A stretch of 64,000 bases of DNA, from the NCBI GenBank assembly GCA_940337035.1, contig CALNHX010002305.1, positions 62,001-126,000 on the forward strand, in the 5' to 3' direction. Below the pieces are notes generated by a model, which made no database searches, was not told where the DNA came from, and was given only the letters and a program-made list of their open reading frames with translations. Shown one piece after another: positions 33,050 through 41,043 of the stretch; positions within the stretch are counted from its first letter, which is position 1, and every line of letters starts with the position of its first letter. This DNA is from Agriotes lineatus. Lineage: Eukaryota > Arthropoda > Insecta > Coleoptera > Elateridae. The translations under genes and the position numbers were made by a program.

Positions 33050-34075
33050 AGTAGAAAAAGGACAGTCATCCCCTCCACTTTTTATTTGATTCGCGGATTC
33101 GCGGTTTAATTCGCGGATTTATTCGCGGATTTCGCGGTTTTAATTCGCGGATTTCGCGGATTTAATTTCGCGGTTTGATCTAATTAATTTCGCGGTTTGA
33201 TCTAATTAGTTTTCACATGTGCTACTAATTAAATTACGCATTAGCTTCCGATTAAATTACGCGCTGCCATTTTTAATTTGCTTCTGGAATTACACGTCGG
33301 CCATCTTGATTTTCTGGCGCGAATATTTGAATTTATTTTTCAGATTTTTTTTCAATTTTTTGAATTTAAACTTCCCGGGTGTCGGCCGTCTTGGTTTTCT
33401 GCGCGCGCACTTCTCACGGCTGTTGTTTAAATTTTCGCGGAAATATTTGAATTTCAAACTGATAGATCTATCTCTCTCTTCTGCTCCTTGTTTGTCTCTC
33501 TCTTGCATTCACTCGCGGAAATATTTGAATTTCAAACTGGTAGATCTCTCTCTCTCTCTTCTGCTCCTTGGTTGTCTCTCTCATGCATTCACAGAAGAGC
33601 TGTTTATATTTAAAAAAATCTCTGGACGAACGGGATTCGAACGCTCTACGTTCGTGTTCACCAAATTAGTTACAAGCGTCAGTGCCATAGCACCACGGCG
33701 ACACTACAGATTTTATGTGCCTATCGGAAGCCCACTCCGCTACGCCGCCCGAATTTAAAAAAAACTATTTTTTCAAAAATTTAAATTATAAGAATAGGGA
33801 ATGTTTAGCTTATTGCGTTTAAAGGTAGATACAATTTTAAAAAAATTAGATTTGTAACAGCTTTTGCTAGAAATAATTATTTTTATAATTTGCAATATTT
33901 TCATTGTTCCGCCCTGCTGGAAATTCCCGTTCGGTCGCAGAAAATTTGAAAAGCTACATAAATAGAAATAATTACCTTATTTTATATAGCGAAATCACTG
34001 CATTACTTTATTCAAAGCTCATTATAATATTACGCATTAGCTTCTGGTTAAATTACGCGATTTTTCTAAGTTCCC
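33050..34075. repeat. Polinton left terminal inverted repeat
   Basis: Matches the reverse complement of 46,235-47,271 over about 1.03 kb with scattered substitutions. Inside, in order from the tip: ttcgcgg-based minisatellite (33,090-33,200); two 77 bp direct units with tttgaatttcaaactg and tctctctcttctgctccttg (33,436-33,590); a tRNA-like block (33,622-33,705); and an AT-rich inner part. Frames crossing it are not genes. Confidence 0.9.
33622..33705 (-). other. tRNA-like block in the left terminal repeat
   Basis: On the minus strand there is an A-box-like tggtgctatggcac, a possible anticodon loop cttgtaa (TGT, Thr) and a B-box-like gcgttcgaatccc, in tRNA order and spacing. Stem pairing is poor, so a functional tRNA is unlikely. 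It may be a tRNA relic or a polymerase III promoter. The same block is present in the right repeat. Confidence 0.35.
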
Positions 34076-34209
34076 TTTTTAAAACAGATCGAGACATGTG
34101 TTTTGTGACTAACAGTGCTTTGTCTGTCAGAGGCTGAATTGCAAAACACAGGCACCGACATGATTTGCCTTGGGAGTGGGGTATCGGTGACGTATTGTTT
34201 TAGTACCTG

Positions 34210-34217
34210 TATAAAAG
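34210..34217 (+). promoter_or_regulatory. TATA box (tataaaag) for the first rightward gene
   Basis: Lies 82 bp before the ATG at 34,292 and just inside the terminal repeat. The same octamer precedes two other genes of the element and the polymerase. Confidence 0.5.
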
Positions 34218-34291
34218 TGGCTGCGGTCTCTATAGCGCATCGAATTGCTTCACTCCCAGTCGTCGTGTCAACAGCACCAGTTTTACCTAAG

Positions 34292-35167
34292 ATGGATACT
34301 CGAAGTGTTAATAAGTGCCAAGAAAAGCCAGGCCCCTACACCAAGAGACAGACAGCAGAAAAAACAAGTAAGAAAACGCATCTTTTAAATAAAAAACAAC
34401 ACGGTGTACTTCCACAACCGCCAGCCATGGACGTAGAGGCCAAGGGGTATTCACCACGTCTAGATGCCACCGAGGAGGACCTGCGGGTGTTCATTGAGGA
34501 GACGATGCCTTCCTATGACGTAGCACCGATCGTGACGCCGGAGATCCCCCAAACCCGACGAGAAAAGAAACGGCTATTATGCGACCTCACTGTGCCTTTA
34601 AACAATAGCGCCAGCAAGGTTGTTTATTTGGATCTGGATCCTTATAAACAATTTTCGCCTGTTGCAAGAATTCTGAAGACCGACATTGGAGCTGGTGTTT
34701 CCTTCACAGCCGAGACGTTCATGGCTTTTGTGGAAGCGCTACCGGACATGTTTGTGATGGCCAAGCAGGGGACTTTCAGATGTGAATTAACTGAGCACAC
34801 AGTGGAGTACGTGAACAATGATACCTGCAGGATTATTACAAAGAACCCCGCGAACAAGTTTACTCTTTACGTAACGTATGAAACACTATCAAATTTATTG
34901 CCGATGTACAACTTGATGGTTGTGAAAATAAATGACTTGAAACGTGTAAAGTGCAATTTCCAAAATTTTGGTGAAGTGATCGTTGACAAAGTAATACATA
35001 CAGAAAATTTGTGTCTTGATGATTCAATCATTTTTAATACTCTGCGCTGGACTTTCGCTAACGATATTTTATTGTGGGAACTTGTGTTCAAATTTAAAAT
35101 GTATGTTATTATAGAATTGCAGAAGCTGATTGATGCAGATGAGCGCATGAAATCGTACATGCCCTAG
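34292..35167 (+). CDS. Polinton protein of unknown function, 291 aa
   Basis: I chose the ATG at 34,292 because it has a good context (aagATGg) and lies downstream of a TATA box at 34,210; the frame is open further up but without need. The N-terminal third is basic and low-complexity (residues 1-60, many K, T, P) and carries a proline-rich PQPPAMD. The rest looks globular, mixed alpha/beta, with DPYKQFSPVARILKTDIGAG near residue 115 and SFTAETFMAFVEALPDMF around residue 135. No domain recognised. Its place next to the left terminal repeat, outside the capsid cluster, might suit a DNA-binding or early function, but that is inference. Intact, unlike most neighbours. Confidence 0.7.
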   Translation: MDTRSVNKCQEKPGPYTKRQTAEKTSKKTHLLNKKQHGVLPQPPAMDVEAKGYSPRLDATEEDLRVFIEETMPSYDVAPIVTPEIPQTRREKKRLLCDLTVPLNNSASKVVYLDLDPYKQFSPVARILKTDIGAGVSFTAETFMAFVEALPDMFVMAKQGTFRCELTEHTVEYVNNDTCRIITKNPANKFTLYVTYETLSNLLPMYNLMVVKINDLKRVKCNFQNFGEVIVDKVIHTENLCLDDSIIFNTLRWTFANDILLWELVFKFKMYVIIELQKLIDADERMKSYMP

Positions 35168-35258
35168 TTTATATGAAATATTGTATGAAAATGTAAATAA
35201 AAAATGTTTTAAACTGTATTTCTTTTTAATTATGTGACGAGTGTTGGTTTATACATGA

Positions 35259-35340
35259 AGTAGGTTGGCCGAGTGGTTAAGGCGTCAGACTTAAGATCTG
35301 ATCTCGAAAGAGGTCGTGGGTTCGATTCCCGCACTTACCA
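35259..35340 (+). tRNA. tRNA-Leu (anticodon UAA)
   Basis: An 82 nt type II cloverleaf. The D arm has the leucine hallmark gccgagtggttaaggc. The anticodon stem tcaga/tctga is perfect around loop cttaaga (anticodon TAA at 35,292-35,294). The long variable arm has a ctcgaaagag hairpin. The T arm is gtggg-ttcgatt-cccgc. The acceptor is agtaggt against acttacc: one A-C mismatch at the first pair and one G-T wobble. Both box A and box B promoters are intact, and a T run (ttttt) follows at 35,342. It sits between two rightward genes of the Polinton, so the element carries a tRNA gene. Confidence 0.9.
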
Positions 35341-35430
35341 TGTTTTTAATGTATTTATTATAAGCGTGTTGATTTTTTAAGTTAGTTTATTCACGAAGGC
35401 CCTACTGTAATAATCGCTCACGGCATAAAA

Positions 35431-36095
35431 ATGGAGCATCAGTTTTCTCATCCTTTTTCGGCTATTGTGGCAGGCCCCTCAGGATCAGGCAAATCGTATT
35501 TTGTAATAAATTTCTTGAAAAATATGAAAAAACTCTGCAGTGTAAATTTCGCTAAAGTTATTTGGTGTTATGGCGAGTTGCAAAAATTGTACGAAGAATT
35601 AAAATCTTTAGTCGAGTTTCAACAAGGTCTGCCAGACATGGCATCTTTTGAGGGGTCCGAACCCAAACTTTTAATAATCGACGATTTAATGAGGGAGACA
35701 AATAGCTCAGTCGTAGACATATTCACAAAGGGAAGCCATCACCACAATCTCAGTGTTTTTTTATTACGCAAAACATTTTTCACCAAGGAAAAGGATAACG
35801 GGATATTTCCCCAAATGCTCATTACATTATTCTATTCAAAAATCCTCGAGATAGAGCTCAAATGAAGCACTTAACCAGACAGATATGTCCAGAAAATCCG
35901 CGATTCCTTCAAGAAGCATACGAGGACGCCACAGCTAGGCCACACGGGTATTTGTTATTCGACTTAAAACAAAGTACAGCTGACATAGAGAGGTATAGAA
36001 CATCGATTTTTCGCCAGAATGGGGCGTGCTATATTTATATTCCGAAAAAGGGGTATAAAAGCTCGTACACTAACCAATTTACTCTCATTCATTAG
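35431..36095 (+). pseudogene. FtsK/HerA-type genome packaging ATPase, frameshifted
   Basis: In Polintons and related viruses this ATPase pumps the genome into the capsid. ATG at 35,431. Walker A GPSGSGKS at residues 15-22 and Walker B LLIIDD at residues 80-85 are intact. The first frame ends at 35,865 after 144 codons. The family-like sequence continues in another frame through 36,095 (PRFLQEAYEDATARPHGY, IYIPKK). The frame change lies at about 35,800-35,815, close to a tttccccaaa run. A one-base loss is the simplest explanation; programmed frameshifting is unlikely because no slippery site plus structure is evident. Total length, about 220 residues, suits the family. Confidence 0.88.
36054..36060 (+). 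promoter_or_regulatory. TATA box (ggggtataaaag) inside the ATPase end
   Basis: Lies 44 bp before the ATG at 36,098, within coding sequence of the preceding gene. The same extended motif recurs at 39,376-39,387, before the capsid gene. Confidence 0.45.
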
Positions 36096-36097
36096 TG

Positions 36098-36427
36098 ATG
36101 TCTCGATCAGTAATTAGAAATTCGGAGTTGTTGCGTGCTTTACATAAATTCGTGCCAAAGGAGCGAACCGCATTATTAAAAGCCGTAGGCGATAAACAAA
36201 TTCATTGTATCTGCGAGTGTGTGCATAATACCTTAAAAGGAAAAATACCTTTATCGCCTAATCAAAAATCAACGATATCGAAGCATAAAGCTGTTCTTAG
36301 GAGTTTAGTCAAGCCTGGAGAGTCTATAAAAAAGAAGCGTCAAATACTAATACAGAAGGGTGGCGCTTTGATACCACTGATATTAGCTCCATTAATTACT
36401 GGAGTATTGAGCTCTATTTTCAAGTAA
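36098..36427 (+). CDS. Small basic Polinton protein with hydrophobic tail
   Basis: 109 residues. The ATG at 36,098 follows the ATPase stop directly. The N-terminal part (SELLRALHKFVPKERTALLK) is helical and charged. A basic patch (KPGESIKKKRQILIQKGG) comes before a very hydrophobic end (ALIPLILAPLITGVLSSIFK, the last 20 residues). Proteins of this build, with K/R-rich patch, double glycine and hydrophobic tail, recur in Polintons and adintoviruses and have been compared with adenovirus core or membrane-active proteins; the comparison is from memory and unproven here. Intact frame. Probably a virion component. Confidence 0.65.
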   Translation: MSRSVIRNSELLRALHKFVPKERTALLKAVGDKQIHCICECVHNTLKGKIPLSPNQKSTISKHKAVLRSLVKPGESIKKKRQILIQKGGALIPLILAPLITGVLSSIFK

Positions 36428-36430
36428 AAA

Positions 36431-37135
36431 ATGGAGAATGCCCGAAAAATGATGATTGTACCGCCTGAATTCATGCATCGCTTTAAGGATACAGAGAAAT
36501 CAATGCAAAATATATTATCGCAGCTTGACGACGAAATGCAAAAGGTTTTATCGTCTAAATTAACCGATCACGATAAATGGCTCCAGTACAATCAGGTTTT
36601 ACAAAGGTACCTTCATTTTGCGGATCAAACGAGGCAATCAATCAAGATACCTATAGAATCGAACAACAGTGGTATTTCAGATGCATATATTTTATCGACG
36701 CTCCCTAATACTTTTAAGAAAAACGGTGAAGCCTTTTTACGACTTCTAAGAATGTCAGATGAAGTGGAGTGGGACGGAAAGGGAACAGTCAGCATAAAAT
36801 GTGAAATTTTACCATCCTCCAACATTATTGATTTAGTGCATGACGTTCTAAGACCTAAGAAAACTACAAATCCGCCAGGTCGACACAAGTTCATCGATTA
36901 CATTAAAGAGAACAATGTACCTCAAGTGCTGATGGGGGATCCTAAACGTCAAAATGTGTTAGACGTGAGTAAAACAGATATGGAGAGTGACGTCGACCCC
37001 GATCCTAAATTAAAGTTAATAGCGACTGCAACAGCGTCCAAGCAAGAGGGTTCAACGCGAAAAACACCGAAAACAACGCAAAGATCGATATCAAAAATAA
37101 AGGGCATTTCTGACTGGCAGCGTCTTAAACTTTAA
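36431..37135 (+). CDS. Polinton protein of unknown function, 234 aa
   Basis: ATG 3 bp after the previous stop. Residues 15-65 are strongly helical with possible coiled coil (DTEKSMQNILSQLDDEMQKV). A central block has ILSTLPNTFKKNGEAFLRLL and VEWDGKGTVSIKCEILPSSN. The tail from about residue 180 is charged and threonine/serine/lysine-rich, looking disordered. I do not know a named domain, but proteins with this order of a helical start and a W-D-x-x-G motif are common in insect Polintons in my recollection. Tight spacing with neighbours suggests that it belongs with the virion cluster. Frame intact. Confidence 0.6.
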   Translation: MENARKMMIVPPEFMHRFKDTEKSMQNILSQLDDEMQKVLSSKLTDHDKWLQYNQVLQRYLHFADQTRQSIKIPIESNNSGISDAYILSTLPNTFKKNGEAFLRLLRMSDEVEWDGKGTVSIKCEILPSSNIIDLVHDVLRPKKTTNPPGRHKFIDYIKENNVPQVLMGDPKRQNVLDVSKTDMESDVDPDPKLKLIATATASKQEGSTRKTPKTTQRSISKIKGISDWQRLKL

Positions 37136-37144
37136 CGTAGCAGA

Positions 37145-38204
37145 ATGAATTTGGACACCATCTACTTTGACGCCGGTAACCCTTCAGGCTTCGCAGGCGC
37201 AAACTCGTTAATTTCTGCCGTAAAAAATAGTCACCCCAGTGTTGAAGTAAAGGATTGGCTAAAGAAACAGGACGCATATACTATTCACAAAGCTGCAAGA
37301 AAAAAATTCCCTAGAAACAAGTACATTGTTAGCAACATTTTCGAATTATGGCAAGCTGATCTCTGCGACATGCGTAGTTTAGCGCTCCACAACGACGGAT
37401 ATAATTTTATTCTAACAGTAATTGATGTGTTTAGTAAAATGGCCTGGGCGAGACCCCTGAAATCTAAAACGGCTACTTCAGTAATAAACGCATTTCGTGA
37501 AATATTTGCTGAAGTGGGTAACACGCCCATAAATTTACAAACCGATAAAGGCAAAGAATTTATTGCTAGAGCCGTACAGAATTTAATCAAACAACACGAT
37601 ATCATGTTTTATGTGACGCAAAACCCCGATGTTAAAGCATCAGTCATTGAGCGTTTCAATAGAACATTAAAAACCAGAATGTGGCGCTATTTCACATACT
37701 CTAATTCATACAAATACATAGACGTATTACAAAATTTACTGACTTCGTATAACAACCGCTATCATTCAAGCATCAAGATGGCACCCTCCGCTGTAAATGA
37801 TGGCAATATACTTGAAGTGTGGAGCAATATGTACAGAAATGGGCTGGGAGTCGACAGGAAACCCAAACATAAAGTGAACCAATATGTAAGAATTAGTAGA
37901 ACGAAGGAAGCATTCGAGAAAAGATATGAAACTAATTGGGGCGGCGAAGTGTTTATAATTAAAAAGTGATTCTTAGAAAACCACCTGTGTACGAAACAGC
38001 TGATTTAAGCGACGATACGATAGAGGGCGTCTTTTATGAAGAGGAATTACAGCCAGTGACTTTGGATGATAACGTCTTGTTTAAAGTCGAACAAGTGTTA
38101 AAAGAAAGAGGACACGGTCATCGCAAAGAGTAGTTTGTAAAGTGGAGAAATTATAACGACAAGTTCAACTCCTGGATTCCTGCAGCTAATCTTCAGCAGC
38201 TATG
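37145..38204 (+). pseudogene. Polinton integrase (DDE, rve) with C-terminal chromodomain, disrupted
   Basis: ATG at 37,145. The retroviral-type core holds D72 (QADLCDM), D134 (LQTDKGKEF) and E169 (ASVIERFNR); D134 and E169 are 35 apart, the classic D,D(35)E. The first frame stops at 37,969, just after an AAAAA run. Family-like sequence continues at once in another frame, then contains an in-frame TAG at 38,131-38,133 inside a chromodomain-like end (FVKWRNYN, FNSWIPAANL). In intact elements this enzyme inserts the linear genome, making 6 bp duplications. I see no HHCC zinc finger. Two breaks make the gene nonfunctional, although the catalytic core itself is open. Confidence 0.92.
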
Positions 38205-39059
38205 AATACAGATGATGAATTCTACCTAACATTACTTAGCAATAGTTCTATGGGCTATTTTCCAAATAACACCACAGCACAATTCATAACGCAGCTCCCT
38301 AAACGAATAAGGTTACCGGGGCAATGGGTTACAGGTATTGCTGAAGTGCAATATCCATGCTCCTTTTTGGCAGTGACAGATACAGAAAATCTAGTCTATT
38401 ATCGCACAGAAATACCTAAAGTGCAAGCCGGAGAAGAAACGTATACTGAGTTGAAAAAAGTAATGCAAAACGCTAATGCATATTTTAAAAGCGATAGAGA
38501 GCAAATTTACTATGGTAGCGATGGATGGCACGTAATCTGCATTCAGCCCGGCAATTATGAAAACATTGAACATATTACAGCCGAAATTAACAATCACAGG
38601 TTATTAGAAAAGTTGCTGAATTTTCAATATAATAGGGTAACAAAACGCGTGTCTCTTGAAATTAAAACGTCGTCATTGAAAATGCTAGGATTTTTACAAC
38701 GTCTGGCATTACAACTTGGTTATAAACCTGATATAAATATAGCTGAAGCACCTGTTCCCAGTCACCCCGCAAATATCTGGGTCGGTTTACCATCACAAAT
38801 GTTTATTTACTGCGATATTGTGGAACCACAGCTAGTAGGAGATGTCTTGGCACCGCTTCTTCGTATTGTTAACGTGACCTCTGATAATTATAATTACGGT
38901 TGCCACAAAGACGCCATATTTTCGCCGACTCATTATATAAATGTCATGAAGAGGGAATTTGAGAATATCGAGATAAATATAAGGACCGAAACGTCGGGTG
39001 TGATGCCATTCGAGTTTGGAACGTTGAGTTTAAAACTACACTTTAAGAGATTACAGTAG
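38202..39059 (+). CDS. Putative Polinton capsid-associated (penton-like) protein, 285 aa
   Basis: ATG at 38,202 overlaps the end of the integrase gene. It starts with FYLTLLSNSSMGYFPNNTTA then FITQLPKRIRLPGQWVTGIA and EVQYPCSF. The pattern F-Y-x-T-L-x-S-N-S-S-M-x-x-F-P-x-N-T, followed by W-x-V/T-G/A-x-x-E-x-x-Y-P, is very common in animal Polintons. The C-terminal half carries VGLPSQMFIYCDIVEPQLVG and SPTHYINVMKREFENIEINI. By position among virion genes, and by what I recall of such proteins, a minor capsid or capsid-associated role is plausible, but I cannot show a jelly-roll by eye. Full-length and uninterrupted. Confidence 0.65.
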   Translation: MNTDDEFYLTLLSNSSMGYFPNNTTAQFITQLPKRIRLPGQWVTGIAEVQYPCSFLAVTDTENLVYYRTEIPKVQAGEETYTELKKVMQNANAYFKSDREQIYYGSDGWHVICIQPGNYENIEHITAEINNHRLLEKLLNFQYNRVTKRVSLEIKTSSLKMLGFLQRLALQLGYKPDINIAEAPVPSHPANIWVGLPSQMFIYCDIVEPQLVGDVLAPLLRIVNVTSDNYNYGCHKDAIFSPTHYINVMKREFENIEINIRTETSGVMPFEFGTLSLKLHFKRLQ

Positions 39060-39064
39060 CTGCT

Positions 39065-39481
39065 ATGGATGGTCCTTATCAACAATACTACACCAATCAG
39101 GCCGAAGATGTTGGAGCGATTTACAGAGGTGCATCCTACCAGAGAGGTCATGGCATCGGAAGCTTTCTTGGAGGAATATTTCGTAGTATTCTGCCTCTTT
39201 TTAAAACCGGTGCTAAAGTTGTTGGAAAGAAAGCTTTAAGGACAGGTGCTAACATTTTAGGAGATGTTAGTGAAAATCGATCGCTAAAAGAAGCGTTTCA
39301 TAACCGTGTAAAGGAAGCTGGAAAGAATCTCAAACGTAAAGCCGACAGAAAAATAGATACTCTAATGGAAATATCGGGGTATAAAAGGCAACGCACTCTG
39401 AATTACAATCAGTCTACAAGAAAAAACGCTAGACAGAAGCTGGTCAAACCCACATACGCCGATATCTTTACCAGCAAGTAG
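39065..39481 (+). CDS. Small glycine- and lysine/arginine-rich Polinton protein, 138 aa
   Basis: ATG 3 bp after the previous stop. The N-terminus (MDGPYQQYYTNQAEDVGAIY) is followed by GHGIGSFLGGIFRSILPLFK, a glycine/hydrophobic segment that could be amphipathic and membrane-active. From residue 55 the protein is basic (KRKADRKIDTLMEISGYKRQ). Similar short proteins lie directly before the major capsid gene in other Polintons, as far as I recall. A minor virion or membrane-lytic protein comparable to adenovirus pVI is a guess. Frame intact. Confidence 0.6.
   Translation: MDGPYQQYYTNQAEDVGAIYRGASYQRGHGIGSFLGGIFRSILPLFKTGAKVVGKKALRTGANILGDVSENRSLKEAFHNRVKEAGKNLKRKADRKIDTLMEISGYKRQRTLNYNQSTRKNARQKLVKPTYADIFTSK
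39380..39387 (+). promoter_or_regulatory. TATA box (ggggtataaaagg) before the capsid gene
   Basis: Lies 110 bp before the ATG at 39,490, inside the end of the preceding gene. Same extended motif as at 36,050. Confidence 0.45.
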
Positions 39482-39489
39482 TTTTCACA

Positions 39490-39816
39490 ATGGCGTTTTT
39501 GCATGCGCAGTCTTGTGAGTGTGTTAAATCCGAGTTAGATTTGTTCGCATTACCGGCGACCCAGACCAGCATTGAAAATGGACAATGGATTTTTTACAAA
39601 CCTCTTTCTTCGATTAACGACGATGCACCGATTTAATTTATTGTGCCTGGAAACGGTAACGATTATATCGATTTAAGTCAGACCATGTTATACATTACTG
39701 CTAAAATTGTTAAACAAGATGATACATCATTAACTGATAAAGATGCTGTAGGCCCTGTTAATAATTGGATGCACTCTATGTTTAATCAAGTTGAGGTGTA
39801 TTTGAAACTGAGCTAG
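39490..39816 (+). pseudogene. Polinton major capsid protein, N-terminal stub
   Basis: ATG at 39,490. MAFLHAQSCECVKSELDLFA, then TQTSIENGQWIFYKP match the start of Polinton double jelly-roll major capsid proteins, and so does DYIDLSQTMLYITAKIVKQD further on. A TAA stop interrupts codon 49 (39,634-39,636). After about 105 codons the capsid-like sequence ends abruptly near VEVYLK, and text of an unrelated family follows. A full capsid protein has roughly 500-600 residues, so an internal deletion has removed most of this gene. No infectious or packaged form could come from this copy. Confidence 0.88.
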
Positions 39817-40036
39817 CACGAGACCTCAAAAATTTTGAAAAAGTGTACGTTAAGGGCCAAAAAAAGAAGGAGGTTCTAAGTTTTCTGAATAAAATAGTCG
39901 TAAATTTGGAGGCACTCGAGTGCCCGTCTTTAAAAGTTTTGCGATAAAGTACTGCTGCCGTACGCTGCCTTAATCACAACATCCGTTCGCCTGTGTGTGC
40001 ATTGGAAAACATACTAATTTTATCCGATTGGTGGCG
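39807..40036 (+). pseudogene. C-terminal remnant of the unnamed family also seen at 13.4-13.9 kb
   Basis: One frame reads RDLKNFEKVYVKGQKKKEVL, then NKIVVNLEALECPSLKVL, a stop at 39,945-39,947, then VRCLNHN, then VCALENILILSDWW. The 13,430-13,940 pseudogene has IYVKSVEKKQ, INLEDYDCSSLRRL and KCNYHNC in the same order. The N-terminal half was lost in the deletion that also removed the capsid C-terminus. The piece ends where the protease ATG begins. Function unknown. In an intact element this gene would lie between capsid and protease. Confidence 0.6.
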
Positions 40037-40038
40037 CA

Positions 40039-40505
40039 ATGAATACACTGGAAGTTCAGAAAATATTGCAAACAATCCCGAGTCTGTTGAATGTGAAACG
40101 CTATGTTTTTGTTTCTGATCAACTCCCTACAAGAATTGCAAGACCTGTGGCAATCATCTTCAACACAGATCCAGCAAACCGACTTGGGAACATTGGAATG
40201 CTGTGTATATAGACCAATATGGACATGGGGAGTACTTTGATTCATACGGCAGGCCCCCAAGCGGTTATCATTTAAAATTTTTACAACAAAATTCAATCAG
40301 TTGGTCTCATAATCCAAAAATTTTGCAAGATTTTAGCTCTAACGTTTGCGGCATATACTGTTTAATGTATTTATATATTAAAATAAACGATGTATCTATG
40401 ATAACTTTTGTAGATATGTTCTCTGGTAATTTAGTTTCTAATGACAAATATGTAAAAACACTATATATCCAATACTTCACCTTAATAAGCTTGTTTAATG
40501 TTATT
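40039..40505 (+). pseudogene. Adenain-type cysteine protease (Polinton PRO), frameshifted
   Basis: ATG at 40,039 opens a 57-codon frame (FVSDQLPTRIARPVAIIFNT, DPANRL) that stops at 40,210. The homologous sequence changes frame at about 40,183-40,190. The second frame has the catalytic His (HWNAVYID, codon 40,191-40,193), YFDSYGRPP, and the catalytic Cys in SSNVCGIYC (codon 40,347-40,349), ending at 40,505. This His...Asp/Glu...Cys order is that of adenovirus protease (C5 family), which matures capsid proteins. About 150 residues in all, normal for the family. One frameshift is enough to kill it. Confidence 0.85.
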
Positions 40506-41043
40506 TAGAAAATAAAAACACAGTTTGTAATTAAACATTTTTTTATTGCACACGAAATATTTAATAGATGTATTTGTACAATTCTCCATTGTTTTATTTT
40601 TACAAAAAGTAGCCGCTTAAACCTAGCATGCAAATAAAACTAACATGCAATTAAAATCTAACATTCAGTTAAAGTTAGCGCAAATTGAACCATGTGGCAA
40701 CAAGTGCAATATTTAATGTACGTTTTGCGACAGTCGTGGTTAGTTTTCTAAAATGATTGAAATTAAATATTATGAAAACAATTGCCACAAAGCGGGCCTT
40801 ATGAAATGTGAACACTAACCATACGTCGAAAATACGCACGAACAAATAAGCAATTACATGTAAACATAATGCATAAACCAAAAATTTGGTTAAATACTTT
40901 TTTTTACAAAAATATGTGACCAGAAGTGCAATAAGTTGTTGCATAAAAACATCATAAAAGTTGAAAAAGACAATACAAAATATAAAATATTGTTATAAAA
41001 ACAGTTGATTATAAAAAGAACGAAACTATACGCAATATAGACA
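40506..41043. other. AT-rich spacer between convergent Polinton genes
   Basis: Contains aataaaaa at about 40,509, a likely polyadenylation signal for the rightward genes, and little else. The leftward frame at 40,675-40,944 overlaps no known Polinton gene and is probably chance. Confidence 0.6.

Noticed and set aside
33219..33758. 179-codon rightward frame in the left terminal repeat
   Set aside because: It covers repeat units, has no known motif and no ATG-proximal promoter; the same DNA occurs inverted at the other end.
35800..35865. Programmed ribosomal frameshift in the ATPase gene
   Set aside because: No classical slippery heptamer with a downstream structure is evident, and other genes of the element carry random frame breaks, so mutation is simpler.
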